In this document: in pieces, positions 27,477 through 35,876 of the stretch | How positions within the stretch are numbered: position 1 is the stretch's first letter | Layout: every line of letters starts with the position of its first letter | Origin: Paenibacillus oceani | GTDB taxonomy: Bacteria; Bacillota; Bacilli; Paenibacillales; NBRC-103111 | Length of the DNA stretch: 64,000 bases | Assembly: GCF_014705615.1 (NCBI RefSeq) | Contig: NZ_JACXJA010000005.1 | Location: forward strand, 124,001 to 188,000 | Reading direction: 5' to 3' | Notes under the pieces: generated by a model | Told to the model about the DNA's origin: nothing | Database searches by the model: none | Seen by the model: only the letters and a program-made list of their open reading frames with translations | Position numbers and translations under genes: made by a program

Positions 27477-27511
27477 CAAAAGAGACGCTTCGCATATAGC
27501 GATAGCGTCCC
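27477..27511 (-). terminator. Rho-independent terminator of dynA
   Basis: On the minus strand GGGACGCT pairs with AGCGTCTC (one G-U), with an inner TCGC/GCGA stem, followed by TTTTGTG. It begins 15 bases after the dynA stop. Confidence 0.75.
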
Positions 27512-27525
27512 TCAAATGGCAAATC

Positions 27526-30500
27526 TTATGCATTCATAAGCGACTGCAGCTTCTCCCGGGTCGATGCCAGACGAGCCAGATCGACCTTCATCTCGAGCGC
27601 AGCCACCATTCCTTCCGCATGCTCGTTCAGCAGCAGGTAGAGCCGCTCCTGAACCGCGCCGACCCGCTCCCTGTATGCTGCGGCGTACTCGGACTCGAAG
27701 AGCGCTCTGTGACGTTCCGCATAATCCGCGACCGGCTGGGTCAACGTTTTCTCGAGCGATTCTTTCAGTTGGCTTTTGCCGGGCCCCTCGAAAAAGTGTT
27801 TGCCGTTTTTGTAAAAACCCGCAAGCCACTTGTCATCTGCAGAAGCTTCCATCGCTTCCTCTACGTTCGGCGTCCGGAAAGGCAGCGCCTCGTAGCTGCC
27901 TCCTTCGAATCCGTCCAGAAGCGAGCTGATCTGGCTTATCTTGTCGGCCTGTCTTTTCTGCGCCAGACGGTTCAGCTGGTTCTCGATCCGCAGCGTAGTC
28001 GCGTACAGCTCCTGAGACAAATCGTAAGAGATCAGCCGCAGCAAATCCATCCATGCCGCGCGCATCGAGCTGCGGATCGCCCCGGCATCCTCGCGCAGCG
28101 ACGCTGGGTTGAACGCGTACTGGAACAGCTCGCCATAACGGTACGTAAGACGCTGCTTGACGTAATACAGCAGCTCCTGAATCTCTTTGCCAATCTCGCG
28201 CTCCTCCGTAGCCGTATCCGAGTCTTGCAGAAGCACAGCCGCTTGCTTCCAGGATTCCCGGACGATCTCCAGTCTGCGCTTCCGCTGTTCCTCGCCCTCG
28301 CGTGCCCCGGCTATCCATTGTCCGAGCAGCGAAGCCGAACGCTCCAGCTCCTGTCCGGCCGACCTCACGGCGATGCCCGCCAGCTCGCCGACCGCGAACC
28401 GGACGAAGTCCCGTTCGAACCGGACGATTCCGCTATTCGCGGCAAGCGCCGCATCACGCTGCAACTTGCCGTCCAGCGCCATGAGACTGGACACCGGATA
28501 GATGCGCGGATTGCGAATCCCGTAACGAAGCAGATTGTCGGCCACGTGGCCAACGACGCCGCTCAGCTCTTGTTCGCTGGCTGCGAGGTCCGCCGCGTTA
28601 ACGAGGAAAAACATTTTATCGAGCTCGAAGCTGTCCTTCACCCTTCCCAACTGCAGCAGAAACTCCCGGTCCGCCTGCGAGAAGGCATGGTTGTAATACG
28701 TTACGAATAAGACCGCATCGGCGTTTTTGATATAATTAAAAGCTACGCCCGTATGCCTTGCGTTGATTGAATCCGCTCCCGGCGTATCGACCAAAATCAT
28801 CCCTTGATCGGTCAGCGGACAGCTGTAGTAAAGCTCGATATATTCGACGAAGCAAGATTTGCTCTCTTCCGCCACGTACGCGCGGAACATCTCCAGATCG
28901 ACCCGAAGCTGTGTCCCGATGATATCCTTGGCTTCGCTCCACCCTTTGCCGACCGCTTTGAGGAACGTGTAATGCGGCTTACCGCTAGGTCCTACACGAT
29001 CCGGAGACAACCGGTCGATCTGCGACAAAGCCGAATCCAGGTCGGCCGCCTGGACACCCAGGACGTTCAAGGAATACAAAACGTCTTCGCGGATCGCATC
29101 GGCTGACTTCATCTGCACCTTTACGGCACCGTGAGGCCAAGCATCCGTTGGAGGCATAATTTTGTTTATGGCGGCCGTCGTCGGATTCGGCGATACCGGC
29201 AATACCGATTCTCCCATCAGCGAGTTGGCAAAAGACGACTTGCCTGCGCTGAACGCACCGAACAGCGCAATCGTAAAGTTGCTCTGCGCGAGCCGTTCTG
29301 ACTTTTCCTTCATCGACCGGACGATCGATTGCATCGAAGGAATCGGCTCGAGAAGCGCGCACGCCTCATTCAGCTTCGAAGCCGTATGCGCCATTGTCGC
29401 CCGAAAACTGCCGTCGCCGCTCCCGTCAGCCTTATAACCTTGCTCCGTTTCCTTGCCAAGCGCTACGGACCACCGCTCGCCCGACGAAGACGCAGAGCCG
29501 TGTTCTCCTTCAGCCTGTGCCGTTCCCTGTCTCGTCTCGTCCGTTGTATACGACTGCGGGTCCGGCAGCTTACCGGCAAGATCGGGCGCCCGCTCCGGAA
29601 AACGGACTAGCAGCGATTCCGCGTGCAACCGCTCTTCGGTTTCCAGCGCCTGCAGCTGGCGGTACGCGGTCAGACGTTCTGCAAGCTGCTCCTTCTCCTG
29701 TGTCAGCTCGAATACTTCGCGGTCGGCCCGGCTCGACAGCACCCGGACGATGTCACCGATCAGCTCGAAGCCGGCACGGCGGAATATCGTTTTGGCCTCG
29801 GCAGCGATCTGCCTCGAATAGTTCAGCGTATATTCGTTCGAAGCGATGGCGCCCGCCTGAACCTGCCCGCTTAGCCACTCTTCGCCTATGGAACGGACCG
29901 TGCGGCTTAATGCTTCATCGACGGCCTCGGGGCCTATTCCATACGGCTCGCCGGTTTGAATGAGCAGCTGGCGCAAATGCCAGACGATATTCGCCTCTAC
30001 CTTCTCCACGAATTCCGAGCTGAACGCGCTCAACCGGCTCTCGATTTCTTTGGCGGTCGTGGACGCGCGTGCAAATAACCCGGCTTTGAATCCGGGCTTC
30101 CGGCTTTGCAAGTAATGATGGGCCAAATCGCGCGTAGTCGCAGGCGTAATATTGGCATTTTCGAGCAGATGAGCGGTTTCCTTCCTCAGCTCGTTCTGCA
30201 GCTTCTCTCCGGCGTTCTTCCGTTCCTCGATCCGAACCTCCAACGATTCGTAACGCTCCGGGAGACCTTCGCCCCCCTCCCGCTCGAACTGTTCACGAAG
30301 CGCCATCTTCGCCGCCTCGTTGTACTCCGACAACCATACTCCGTGCTCGCCGATCAGATGGACGACCGACTTCGCCAGGCTGTTGTCCCGCAGCATATCG
30401 GCAATGCCGCTCAAGTCACCGATCAGCCGGGCCAGCTTCACCCATTCGTTGTTCGGATGATCCGGCTGCTTCACCGAAGTAAACAAGATGCCGTCCGGCT

Positions 30501-31194
30501 CGATATGCCAGCTCTCGAAAGCATGCGCCACACTGTCCCGGTATTCCGTGAAAGGAAGCTCGCGCTCTCGGTGCTTGTCGATCATATTTACGATCAGGTA
30601 AAGCGGCTTGCCCCATTCCTTCAGCCTTTTCGTAAAGGCGAAGTTAATCTCCGACTGGACGTGGTTATAATCCATCACATAAAAGACGACGTCCGCCATA
30701 TGCAGCGCCGATTCGGTCGCCATCATATGAGCGCTGTCCGTCGAATCGATGCCCGGCGTGTCCAGCAGGGCGGCCCGCTCTCCGAGGAACGGAATCGGGT
30801 AACGAATCTGAACCGATTCGATTTCCTCGCCGTTTTTGCAATATTCGTCCAACCGGTCCAGCTCAATCTCGGCAAATTCGCCGCTGCCCCCGCCTCTGGC
30901 GGCATGTTTGACGATCGCTCCGGCGGGGCCGTTCTGAATCGTCACGACGTTGGCGCTGGTCGGGATCGGACTCGATGGCAGGAGCTGATGCCCGCATAAT
31001 TTATTAATCAAGCTTGACTTGCCTGCGGAAAAGTGACCGCAAAACGCGATATTCAGCGCCTGATCCGCCGCTTTGCCGGCAAGCTGCTCCAGTTTCTCCG
31101 CATGATTGCGATCCCCGGCCTCGGCCATCGCCCGGCCGATCGCCCGAATGGACTTCTCTGCGTTGGTCATCCCCCGGATGTCTACTGCACTCAT
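27526..31194 (-). CDS. dynA: Double-headed bacterial dynamin-like GTPase
   Basis: A 1222-residue protein with two complete dynamin-like modules in tandem. The first P-loop is GHFSAGKSSLINKL near residue 52 with switch LLDTPGIDSTD near 140 and NMIDKH; the second is GAFSAGKSSFANSL near 640 with LVDTPGADSIN near 815. Each GTPase is followed by long helical stretches that form the stalk and membrane-binding paddle. Bacillus DynA has this two-headed form and similar length; it tethers and fuses membranes, helps repair membrane damage and limits phage lysis. The ATG at 31194 follows GGGGAGATAGG. It is monocistronic with its own terminator. Confidence 0.93.
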   Translation of the reverse strand: MSAVDIRGMTNAEKSIRAIGRAMAEAGDRNHAEKLEQLAGKAADQALNIAFCGHFSAGKSSLINKLCGHQLLPSSPIPTSANVVTIQNGPAGAIVKHAARGGGSGEFAEIELDRLDEYCKNGEEIESVQIRYPIPFLGERAALLDTPGIDSTDSAHMMATESALHMADVVFYVMDYNHVQSEINFAFTKRLKEWGKPLYLIVNMIDKHRERELPFTEYRDSVAHAFESWHIEPDGILFTSVKQPDHPNNEWVKLARLIGDLSGIADMLRDNSLAKSVVHLIGEHGVWLSEYNEAAKMALREQFEREGGEGLPERYESLEVRIEERKNAGEKLQNELRKETAHLLENANITPATTRDLAHHYLQSRKPGFKAGLFARASTTAKEIESRLSAFSSEFVEKVEANIVWHLRQLLIQTGEPYGIGPEAVDEALSRTVRSIGEEWLSGQVQAGAIASNEYTLNYSRQIAAEAKTIFRRAGFELIGDIVRVLSSRADREVFELTQEKEQLAERLTAYRQLQALETEERLHAESLLVRFPERAPDLAGKLPDPQSYTTDETRQGTAQAEGEHGSASSSGERWSVALGKETEQGYKADGSGDGSFRATMAHTASKLNEACALLEPIPSMQSIVRSMKEKSERLAQSNFTIALFGAFSAGKSSFANSLMGESVLPVSPNPTTAAINKIMPPTDAWPHGAVKVQMKSADAIREDVLYSLNVLGVQAADLDSALSQIDRLSPDRVGPSGKPHYTFLKAVGKGWSEAKDIIGTQLRVDLEMFRAYVAEESKSCFVEYIELYYSCPLTDQGMILVDTPGADSINARHTGVAFNYIKNADAVLFVTYYNHAFSQADREFLLQLGRVKDSFELDKMFFLVNAADLAASEQELSGVVGHVADNLLRYGIRNPRIYPVSSLMALDGKLQRDAALAANSGIVRFERDFVRFAVGELAGIAVRSAGQELERSASLLGQWIAGAREGEEQRKRRLEIVRESWKQAAVLLQDSDTATEEREIGKEIQELLYYVKQRLTYRYGELFQYAFNPASLREDAGAIRSSMRAAWMDLLRLISYDLSQELYATTLRIENQLNRLAQKRQADKISQISSLLDGFEGGSYEALPFRTPNVEEAMEASADDKWLAGFYKNGKHFFEGPGKSQLKESLEKTLTQPVADYAERHRALFESEYAAAYRERVGAVQERLYLLLNEHAEGMVAALEMKVDLARLASTREKLQSLMNA

Positions 31195-31257
31195 AAACCT
31201 ATCTCCCCACAGCTGCTATAAATGTCGGACCTGTCCGTCAAAAATAACGGTCCGAAA

Positions 31258-31283
31258 AAGAAAAAACCGAATTTCTCCGGTTT
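31258..31283 (-). terminator. Rho-independent terminator after the 90-residue protein gene
   Basis: AAACCG and CGGTTT form a 6-bp stem around an 8-base loop, followed on the minus strand by TTTTTTCTTTTTC. It lies directly after the stop codon. Confidence 0.7.
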
Positions 31284-31556
31284 CTAGTGTACCACATTTT
31301 CGGTTTCGGGTATAAATATTTCAAACACTTCGCCATGCTGCAAAATCGTTATGTCCTTGTCTCTTACTTTCATGACGACGACATCGGGTTTGATCCGCAT
31401 CCGGTCGATATAATGGTCGGGCACGTCGCCGGACTCGCTGATCATGACGCCTTCCACTTCTTTTTCCTCATTCTCGGCAAGAGGAGTGCTGATGACTTTC
31501 TCATAGATGTCGGAAAACACTTCAAAGTCGTTTGTATACACCGCTATGCATTTCAT
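31284..31556 (-). CDS. Small soluble protein of unknown function (90 aa)
   Basis: Begins at ATG 31556 with AAGGTGG about 9 nt upstream; a start four codons earlier would also be possible. The product MKCIAVYTNDFEVFSDIYEK is followed by an acidic segment (ENEEKEVEGV) and a short beta-rich end (DITILQHGEVFEIFIPE). No catalytic motif. It lies 38 bases downstream of nth on the same strand with no terminator between, so it is probably cotranscribed with endonuclease III. I do not recognise the family. Confidence 0.7.
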   Translation of the reverse strand: MKCIAVYTNDFEVFSDIYEKVISTPLAENEEKEVEGVMISESGDVPDHYIDRMRIKPDVVVMKVRDKDITILQHGEVFEIFIPETENVVH

Positions 31557-31594
31557 GCTGGTTCCCACCTTCGATTATTGGCTGGTAAAATCAT

Positions 31595-32260
31595 CTACTT
31601 TATAGATTTCCTCTTTACGACCGTTTTTAAACGTAATTTGCCTTCGCCGCACTTGTCAAGCAACGGGCATACGCCGCACCCCGGGTTTTGGGCTTTGCAA
31701 TGATACCTACCGAAAAAAATAAGCCGGTGATGCGTCTGCGTCCATTCTTCGCGAGGCACTTTCTTCATCAGCTTCTGCTCCACCTGAAGCACCGTATCGT
31801 CCGGATCCGCCAACCCAAGCCGTTTCGAGACCCGTTCCACATGAGTATCGACTGCAATGGCCGGTACGTCGAACGCGTTCGACATCACCACATTGGCCGT
31901 CTTCCGTCCGACACCGGGCAACTCTACGAGCTGCTCGTGCTTGCGGGGTATCTCGCCGTCGTATTTTTCCAGCAGCAGCCTGCATAAGCTTTGAATGTTT
32001 TTGGCTTTGTTCCGGAATAGTCCGATCCGGCGAATATCCTGCTCCAGCTCCTCCAGCGAAACGGCTATGTAGTCTTCCGGCTTGTTGTATTTGCGAAATA
32101 AATCGGCCGTCACCTTGTTAACCGTCTCGTCCGTGCACTGGGCGGAAAGCAGAACTGCAATCGTTAATTCGAACGGATTGGAATGGTGCAGCTCGCAATG
32201 GGCATCCGGGTACATCCCGGCGATCGTGTCGAGAATATGCCGCACTCTTTTGCCCGTCAT
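31595..32260 (-). CDS. nth: Endonuclease III
   Basis: A 221-residue DNA glycosylase/AP lyase that removes oxidised pyrimidines. The helix-hairpin-helix is LPGVGRKTANVVMSNAF with the catalytic Lys, the catalytic Asp is in VDTHVERVSKRLGL, and the [4Fe-4S] loop is CKAQNPGCGVCPLLDKC (spacing C-X6-C-X2-C-X5-C, exactly that of the family). The ATG at 32260 is chosen because AAGGTGG precedes it by 8 nt; a GTG four codons upstream lies inside that site. Confidence 0.95.
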   Translation of the reverse strand: MTGKRVRHILDTIAGMYPDAHCELHHSNPFELTIAVLLSAQCTDETVNKVTADLFRKYNKPEDYIAVSLEELEQDIRRIGLFRNKAKNIQSLCRLLLEKYDGEIPRKHEQLVELPGVGRKTANVVMSNAFDVPAIAVDTHVERVSKRLGLADPDDTVLQVEQKLMKKVPREEWTQTHHRLIFFGRYHCKAQNPGCGVCPLLDKCGEGKLRLKTVVKRKSIK

Positions 32261-32307
32261 GATTGTCGCCACCTTGTCCGATAGTCGGTTTCGTTCATTT
32301 TACACGC

Positions 32308-32346
32308 AAAAACGCCGCCAGCGCAAGCTTTTGCCTGCTGCCGGCG
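32308..32346 (-). terminator. Rho-independent terminator of the SLH-protein gene
   Basis: CGCCGGCAGC pairs with GCTGGCGGCG (one mismatch) around a 14-base loop that itself can pair GCAAAAGCTTGC, followed by TTTTTGCG on the minus strand. Confidence 0.75.
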
Positions 32347-32377
32347 ACGCTAACCGTATCCAATCGTGAACGCTTCG

Positions 32378-35140
32378 TTACGGCTTTGCGATTTCTACAA
32401 CTTTGTCGTTCACGAAATAAACCGTTACCCGGTCTCCCGGATTAAGCGCAGTCGGCTGAATGATCTGCGTTCCCTGGGAGATATAGGCTTTTTCGTGAAG
32501 CAAATATTTGACCTTGTCGTTCAAATTGCGGCGTTCGAACGTCATCTCGCGGGTCGAGGCGTCATAGGAATAAATGCCTCTCTGCTCGCCGGTAATGATC
32601 CGGATCGTCGTGGCGCCTGCCGTATCCTTCACAATCTCTACCCGGTCATCCGCTTTGAGAGCGGCCAGCGTGTACGTATTGGCGCCGTTTTTGACGACAG
32701 CGCTCGTACCCGCCTCTACAACGCGGGAGATGCCCGTGTAATCCGTGACGGTGACTTTACCGGAAGCGGCGTCGACGGCCGTTACTTTACCGCGGACCGT
32801 ATCGAGAACTTGAACGTTCTCCAGCGTCCTGCCGATAAACGTAACCTGCAGCGGCTCGTCCACCGCGATACCGGCCACGCCTACCGCCAGCCCGTTCCGA
32901 TGGACCGGAATACCGAACATCGAATACGAGGAAGTGTTGCCCGCGCTGTCCCGGATCGTAATCCGCGAGCCGTCGGCTTCCTTCGAGACCGTATGGACGA
33001 TAAGGCTTTCCCGTACGGATAAACCTACTACGGTTTCCTGAGTCGCATCGAAAAACCCGCGGACAAAGTCGCCTTGTCTGAGATCCGACAGCTTCGCGTT
33101 CGGCAAGCTGTATTTATCCACTCCGGCATAACTCATCGTTTTGTACGTTTGGATGGCTCCGCTGGCCGTCTTGACCGTAATATCCCCGCTAGTAGAGCTT
33201 ACAGAGGTGATGGTGCCTTCCATTCTTGTTGCGACTTGAACGGACAAGAGCGTACCTTCGGAAGCGACGATATTGACTCGTTTGCCCTTGACGAAGTTTG
33301 ACTGGAAGCTGGCGAGCGGAATCTCGTTATTATCGAACAAAAGTCGGGTTTTGTCCGTCAGTTTGTAGATCATCGGTTTGCCGAGCTCGTCGATTACGGT
33401 CAAAAACTTCGTGTCGGCATCATAGCCGTGTACGGTTGCCAGCGTAAAGTTTTGAATGCTACGGCTTTGCACTGCAATTTTGTCGATTTTGTTTTGATTG
33501 ATTTCCAGCTTCAGATCGTCGCCGGGCATCAGGTCGCGGACGGAACCGAACTGACTGCCTTCCATCAGTACGATGACGCGGTCGGATACTTTGTAGGAAG
33601 CGAGTTCGTCACCCGTCTTTTGGATCGTCACAATCGTCTTGTCGTCGCTTACTGTGACGAGTCTGCCCTGATCGCGCTTTTCCACGAGCTGCTGAACGAC
33701 CTCTACGGAAATGACCACACTGTTCTTGATCTGAACGCGTACGATGTCGCCCTCGAACAAATTCGCCGGATCGAAATATTTGTCCCCTTGAACAAATGCC
33801 GAGCGGTCGGAAATTTCGTAAGTCTCGATTAAACCCGTATCCTTGTCGGTAACCGTTACGGTCAGTGCAGCCGGATCGAAGGATTGGAACGAGCCGTTAA
33901 ACGTTTTGTTGAGCGGAACCTGCTTCACGATAATTTGCGATATTTTGGCGTCCTCGATCAATGCGTGCTTTTTCAGCTCAAGGACGGAGTTATCCAAAAG
34001 CGAGCCAAGGCTGATTCCGGCCCCGTTCAGATCGCGGATCGTCACATTGGAAGCGAGGTCGTATGTATAATATTTACCGTCGACTTCAAGCGAAGCGGTC
34101 AAATCGTTAATATTCACGCTGACCAGCTTGCCGGTAATGCTGGACATCGGGATCTCGTCGTTCGTCACTTCGATGAAATAGGCGGTACCCTGATTTTGCA
34201 AAATGTACACTTCGTTGTACAGCTTCACATCAGAGGAGGTAAGCTTGGCCGTATCATCCTTGAACGTATAAAACGATGCGTTCGAATGAAGCTGAACGTC
34301 TCTTTTTTGCCCGTTTTTCTCCAGAATCGTCAACCGGTTGCCGGAGATGGACGTAATCGTGCCGACCATCACTTTATCGGACGGATTCACCAAATATTTC
34401 TCGGCTCTGCTCAGGAAGGTCGCCATCTGCGCCCTCGTTACGCTGCCTTCGGGACGGAATGTATTGTCTTCGAACCCGTTGACGATGCCGAGTGAGATCG
34501 CTTCGTTTATGTAGCCGAGCGTCGACGAGGAGATGCTGGTATTGTCCGCGAATCCGGTAGGCAGGTTCGATTTGTTGAGCGCTTCCTGCTTTTTGCCGAC
34601 AGCGCGGATAACAATTTTGGCTACCCATTCGCGGGAAGCGTCCTGATTGCCCCACTTCATCCCCCCGGCCACTTCTTCCTGAAGATCGATCAGCCCTTTA
34701 TTGATCGCGTATGCGACATAGGGGCGCGCATCGGTACGGACGTCCTCGAACGGCAGCGCGATCGTCGTTTTGTTGTCGAGAGCTTCCTTCTCGAAGCCCA
34801 TCATCCGGATCGCCATAATGATCGCGTCCTGCTGATTGACCGAATTTTCCGGATTGAACTTGCCCTGATCGTCCCCCTGAACGATGCCGATCAAGGCCAG
34901 CTTGGATACGTGCTTGATCGCCCAATGGCTGGAGGGCACGTCCGGGAAGCCCAATCGTATATTCGAGTTGCTATTCGAATTCGTATTGGAGTTGGTATTC
35001 GAATTGCTGCTTGACTGCGATGTGCCGGTATTCGTCTTATTGTCGTTAATCTCCGCATAAGCGGGGGCAGCCAGCACCATCGTAGATACGATGGAGTATA
35101 CGACCGCCTGCTTCAAAGTTTTCTTCATCTTGCGCTTCAT
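32378..35140 (-). CDS. S-layer homology (SLH) domain surface protein
   Basis: A 920-residue exported protein. A signal peptide (about 1-29, ending APAYAE) is followed by a Ser/Asn/Thr low-complexity spacer (about 30-58) and three SLH domains at about 60-115, 130-185 and 195-255 (GFPDVPSSHWAIKHVSKLAL; PFEDVRTDARPYVAYAINKG; GFADNTSISSSTLGYINEAI). These anchor the protein to pyruvylated secondary cell-wall polymer. The remaining 650 residues are about eight repeated beta-rich units of 65-90 residues, each with a pattern like GTITSISGNRLTILEKNGQ, VRGKVTAVDAASGKVTVTD or GRLVTVSDDKTIVTIQK. No catalytic domain was seen; a structural or adhesive role is likely. It follows the GerMN gene by 52 bases on the same strand. 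Confidence 0.9.
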   Translation of the reverse strand: MKRKMKKTLKQAVVYSIVSTMVLAAPAYAEINDNKTNTGTSQSSSNSNTNSNTNSNSNSNIRLGFPDVPSSHWAIKHVSKLALIGIVQGDDQGKFNPENSVNQQDAIIMAIRMMGFEKEALDNKTTIALPFEDVRTDARPYVAYAINKGLIDLQEEVAGGMKWGNQDASREWVAKIVIRAVGKKQEALNKSNLPTGFADNTSISSSTLGYINEAISLGIVNGFEDNTFRPEGSVTRAQMATFLSRAEKYLVNPSDKVMVGTITSISGNRLTILEKNGQKRDVQLHSNASFYTFKDDTAKLTSSDVKLYNEVYILQNQGTAYFIEVTNDEIPMSSITGKLVSVNINDLTASLEVDGKYYTYDLASNVTIRDLNGAGISLGSLLDNSVLELKKHALIEDAKISQIIVKQVPLNKTFNGSFQSFDPAALTVTVTDKDTGLIETYEISDRSAFVQGDKYFDPANLFEGDIVRVQIKNSVVISVEVVQQLVEKRDQGRLVTVSDDKTIVTIQKTGDELASYKVSDRVIVLMEGSQFGSVRDLMPGDDLKLEINQNKIDKIAVQSRSIQNFTLATVHGYDADTKFLTVIDELGKPMIYKLTDKTRLLFDNNEIPLASFQSNFVKGKRVNIVASEGTLLSVQVATRMEGTITSVSSTSGDITVKTASGAIQTYKTMSYAGVDKYSLPNAKLSDLRQGDFVRGFFDATQETVVGLSVRESLIVHTVSKEADGSRITIRDSAGNTSSYSMFGIPVHRNGLAVGVAGIAVDEPLQVTFIGRTLENVQVLDTVRGKVTAVDAASGKVTVTDYTGISRVVEAGTSAVVKNGANTYTLAALKADDRVEIVKDTAGATTIRIITGEQRGIYSYDASTREMTFERRNLNDKVKYLLHEKAYISQGTQIIQPTALNPGDRVTVYFVNDKVVEIAKP

Positions 35141-35192
35141 ACCGCTTCTCCCTCCGCTAATTCCGATGCTTGTCCCGTGCGTTCCCTATGCG

Positions 35193-35723
35193 TTAGTTCC
35201 GTTTAATCGGATGCGGGAGGCTGACGTGACCCATCATACTTTCCGTCTTTTTCCCGTCCACCAATATTTCGATCGTTTTGACTTCCGTAAATTGAAACAT
35301 GGAATTCCGGATCGATTCGACCAGCAAATCTTCCCCCGGAGCGCCGAGCCTTCCGTCGCTTGCGATGGACAGATCGATCGTCAGATTTCCGCTGTCCAGC
35401 TTGGCCGAACGGTAAGTAATTCCTTTGCTCAGCGGGAACAGCTTCGCATCCGGCGACGTCTTCAGCGCATCCAGAGCCGCCTTGTACTTATCGGAGTCAG
35501 CCGTATACGTGATGTTCACTTCCCGTTCGAACAGCTTGTCGAGATTGTCGTCCGTGTAAAACGTTTTGACTTTTAATTGCTTGGCAGCCGGAGTCTCGAC
35601 TGGGGTTCCGCCGCCCTGGGTTTCGTTTGTCGGATTGTTTGGCTTCGTGTTGGCGCAGCCGGTCACGGCAATCGATAGGGTTAAACCGAGAAGTATGTGC
35701 TTGTAACCGAATCTTCGCTTCAT
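35193..35723 (-). CDS. GerMN-domain lipoprotein
   Basis: A 176-residue lipoprotein. A type II signal peptide ends in the lipobox AVTGC (Cys near residue 22), followed by a Pro/Thr-rich linker and one GerMN (spore-germination GerM-type) domain at about 50-170, with KTFYTDDNLDKLF, LFPLSKGITYRSAKLDSGNL and VESIRNSMFQFTEVKTIEIL. GerM proteins act at the sporulating cell envelope in peptidoglycan processing; the family also includes non-sporulation lipoproteins. The ATG at 35723 follows TAGGAGTG. Its position between an amidase and an SLH protein points to cell-wall work. Confidence 0.85.
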   Translation of the reverse strand: MKRRFGYKHILLGLTLSIAVTGCANTKPNNPTNETQGGGTPVETPAAKQLKVKTFYTDDNLDKLFEREVNITYTADSDKYKAALDALKTSPDAKLFPLSKGITYRSAKLDSGNLTIDLSIASDGRLGAPGEDLLVESIRNSMFQFTEVKTIEILVDGKKTESMMGHVSLPHPIKRN

Positions 35724-35738
35724 CGAATCACTCCTAAG

Positions 35739-35858
35739 AACTTTGCCGAAGGCAAAGTTTTCTTCGTAAGCATTACCGAACTTTGCCGAAGGCAAAGTTT
35801 TCTTCGTAAGCATTACCGAACTTTGCCGGGGGCAAAGTTTTCTTCGTACGTATTACCA
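35739..35858. repeat. Three contiguous 40-bp tandem repeats, each with a terminator-like hairpin
   Basis: Copies at 35739-35778, 35779-35818 and 35819-35858. The first two are identical; the third differs at four positions (GGG for GAA in the loop, two changes in TAAGC, and the last base). Each carries AACTTTGCC-GAA-GGCAAAGTT followed by TTTC, a 9-bp stem with a 3-base loop. They fill the gap between the amidase stop (35877) and the ribosome binding site of the GerMN gene, so the minus-strand transcript must cross three hairpins. Confidence 0.9.
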
Positions 35859-35876
35859 GCACTTCGCCGTGTCCGA

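Noticed and set aside
35739-35858. CRISPR array
   Set aside because: The 40-bp units are contiguous with no spacers, number only three, and no cas gene is near.
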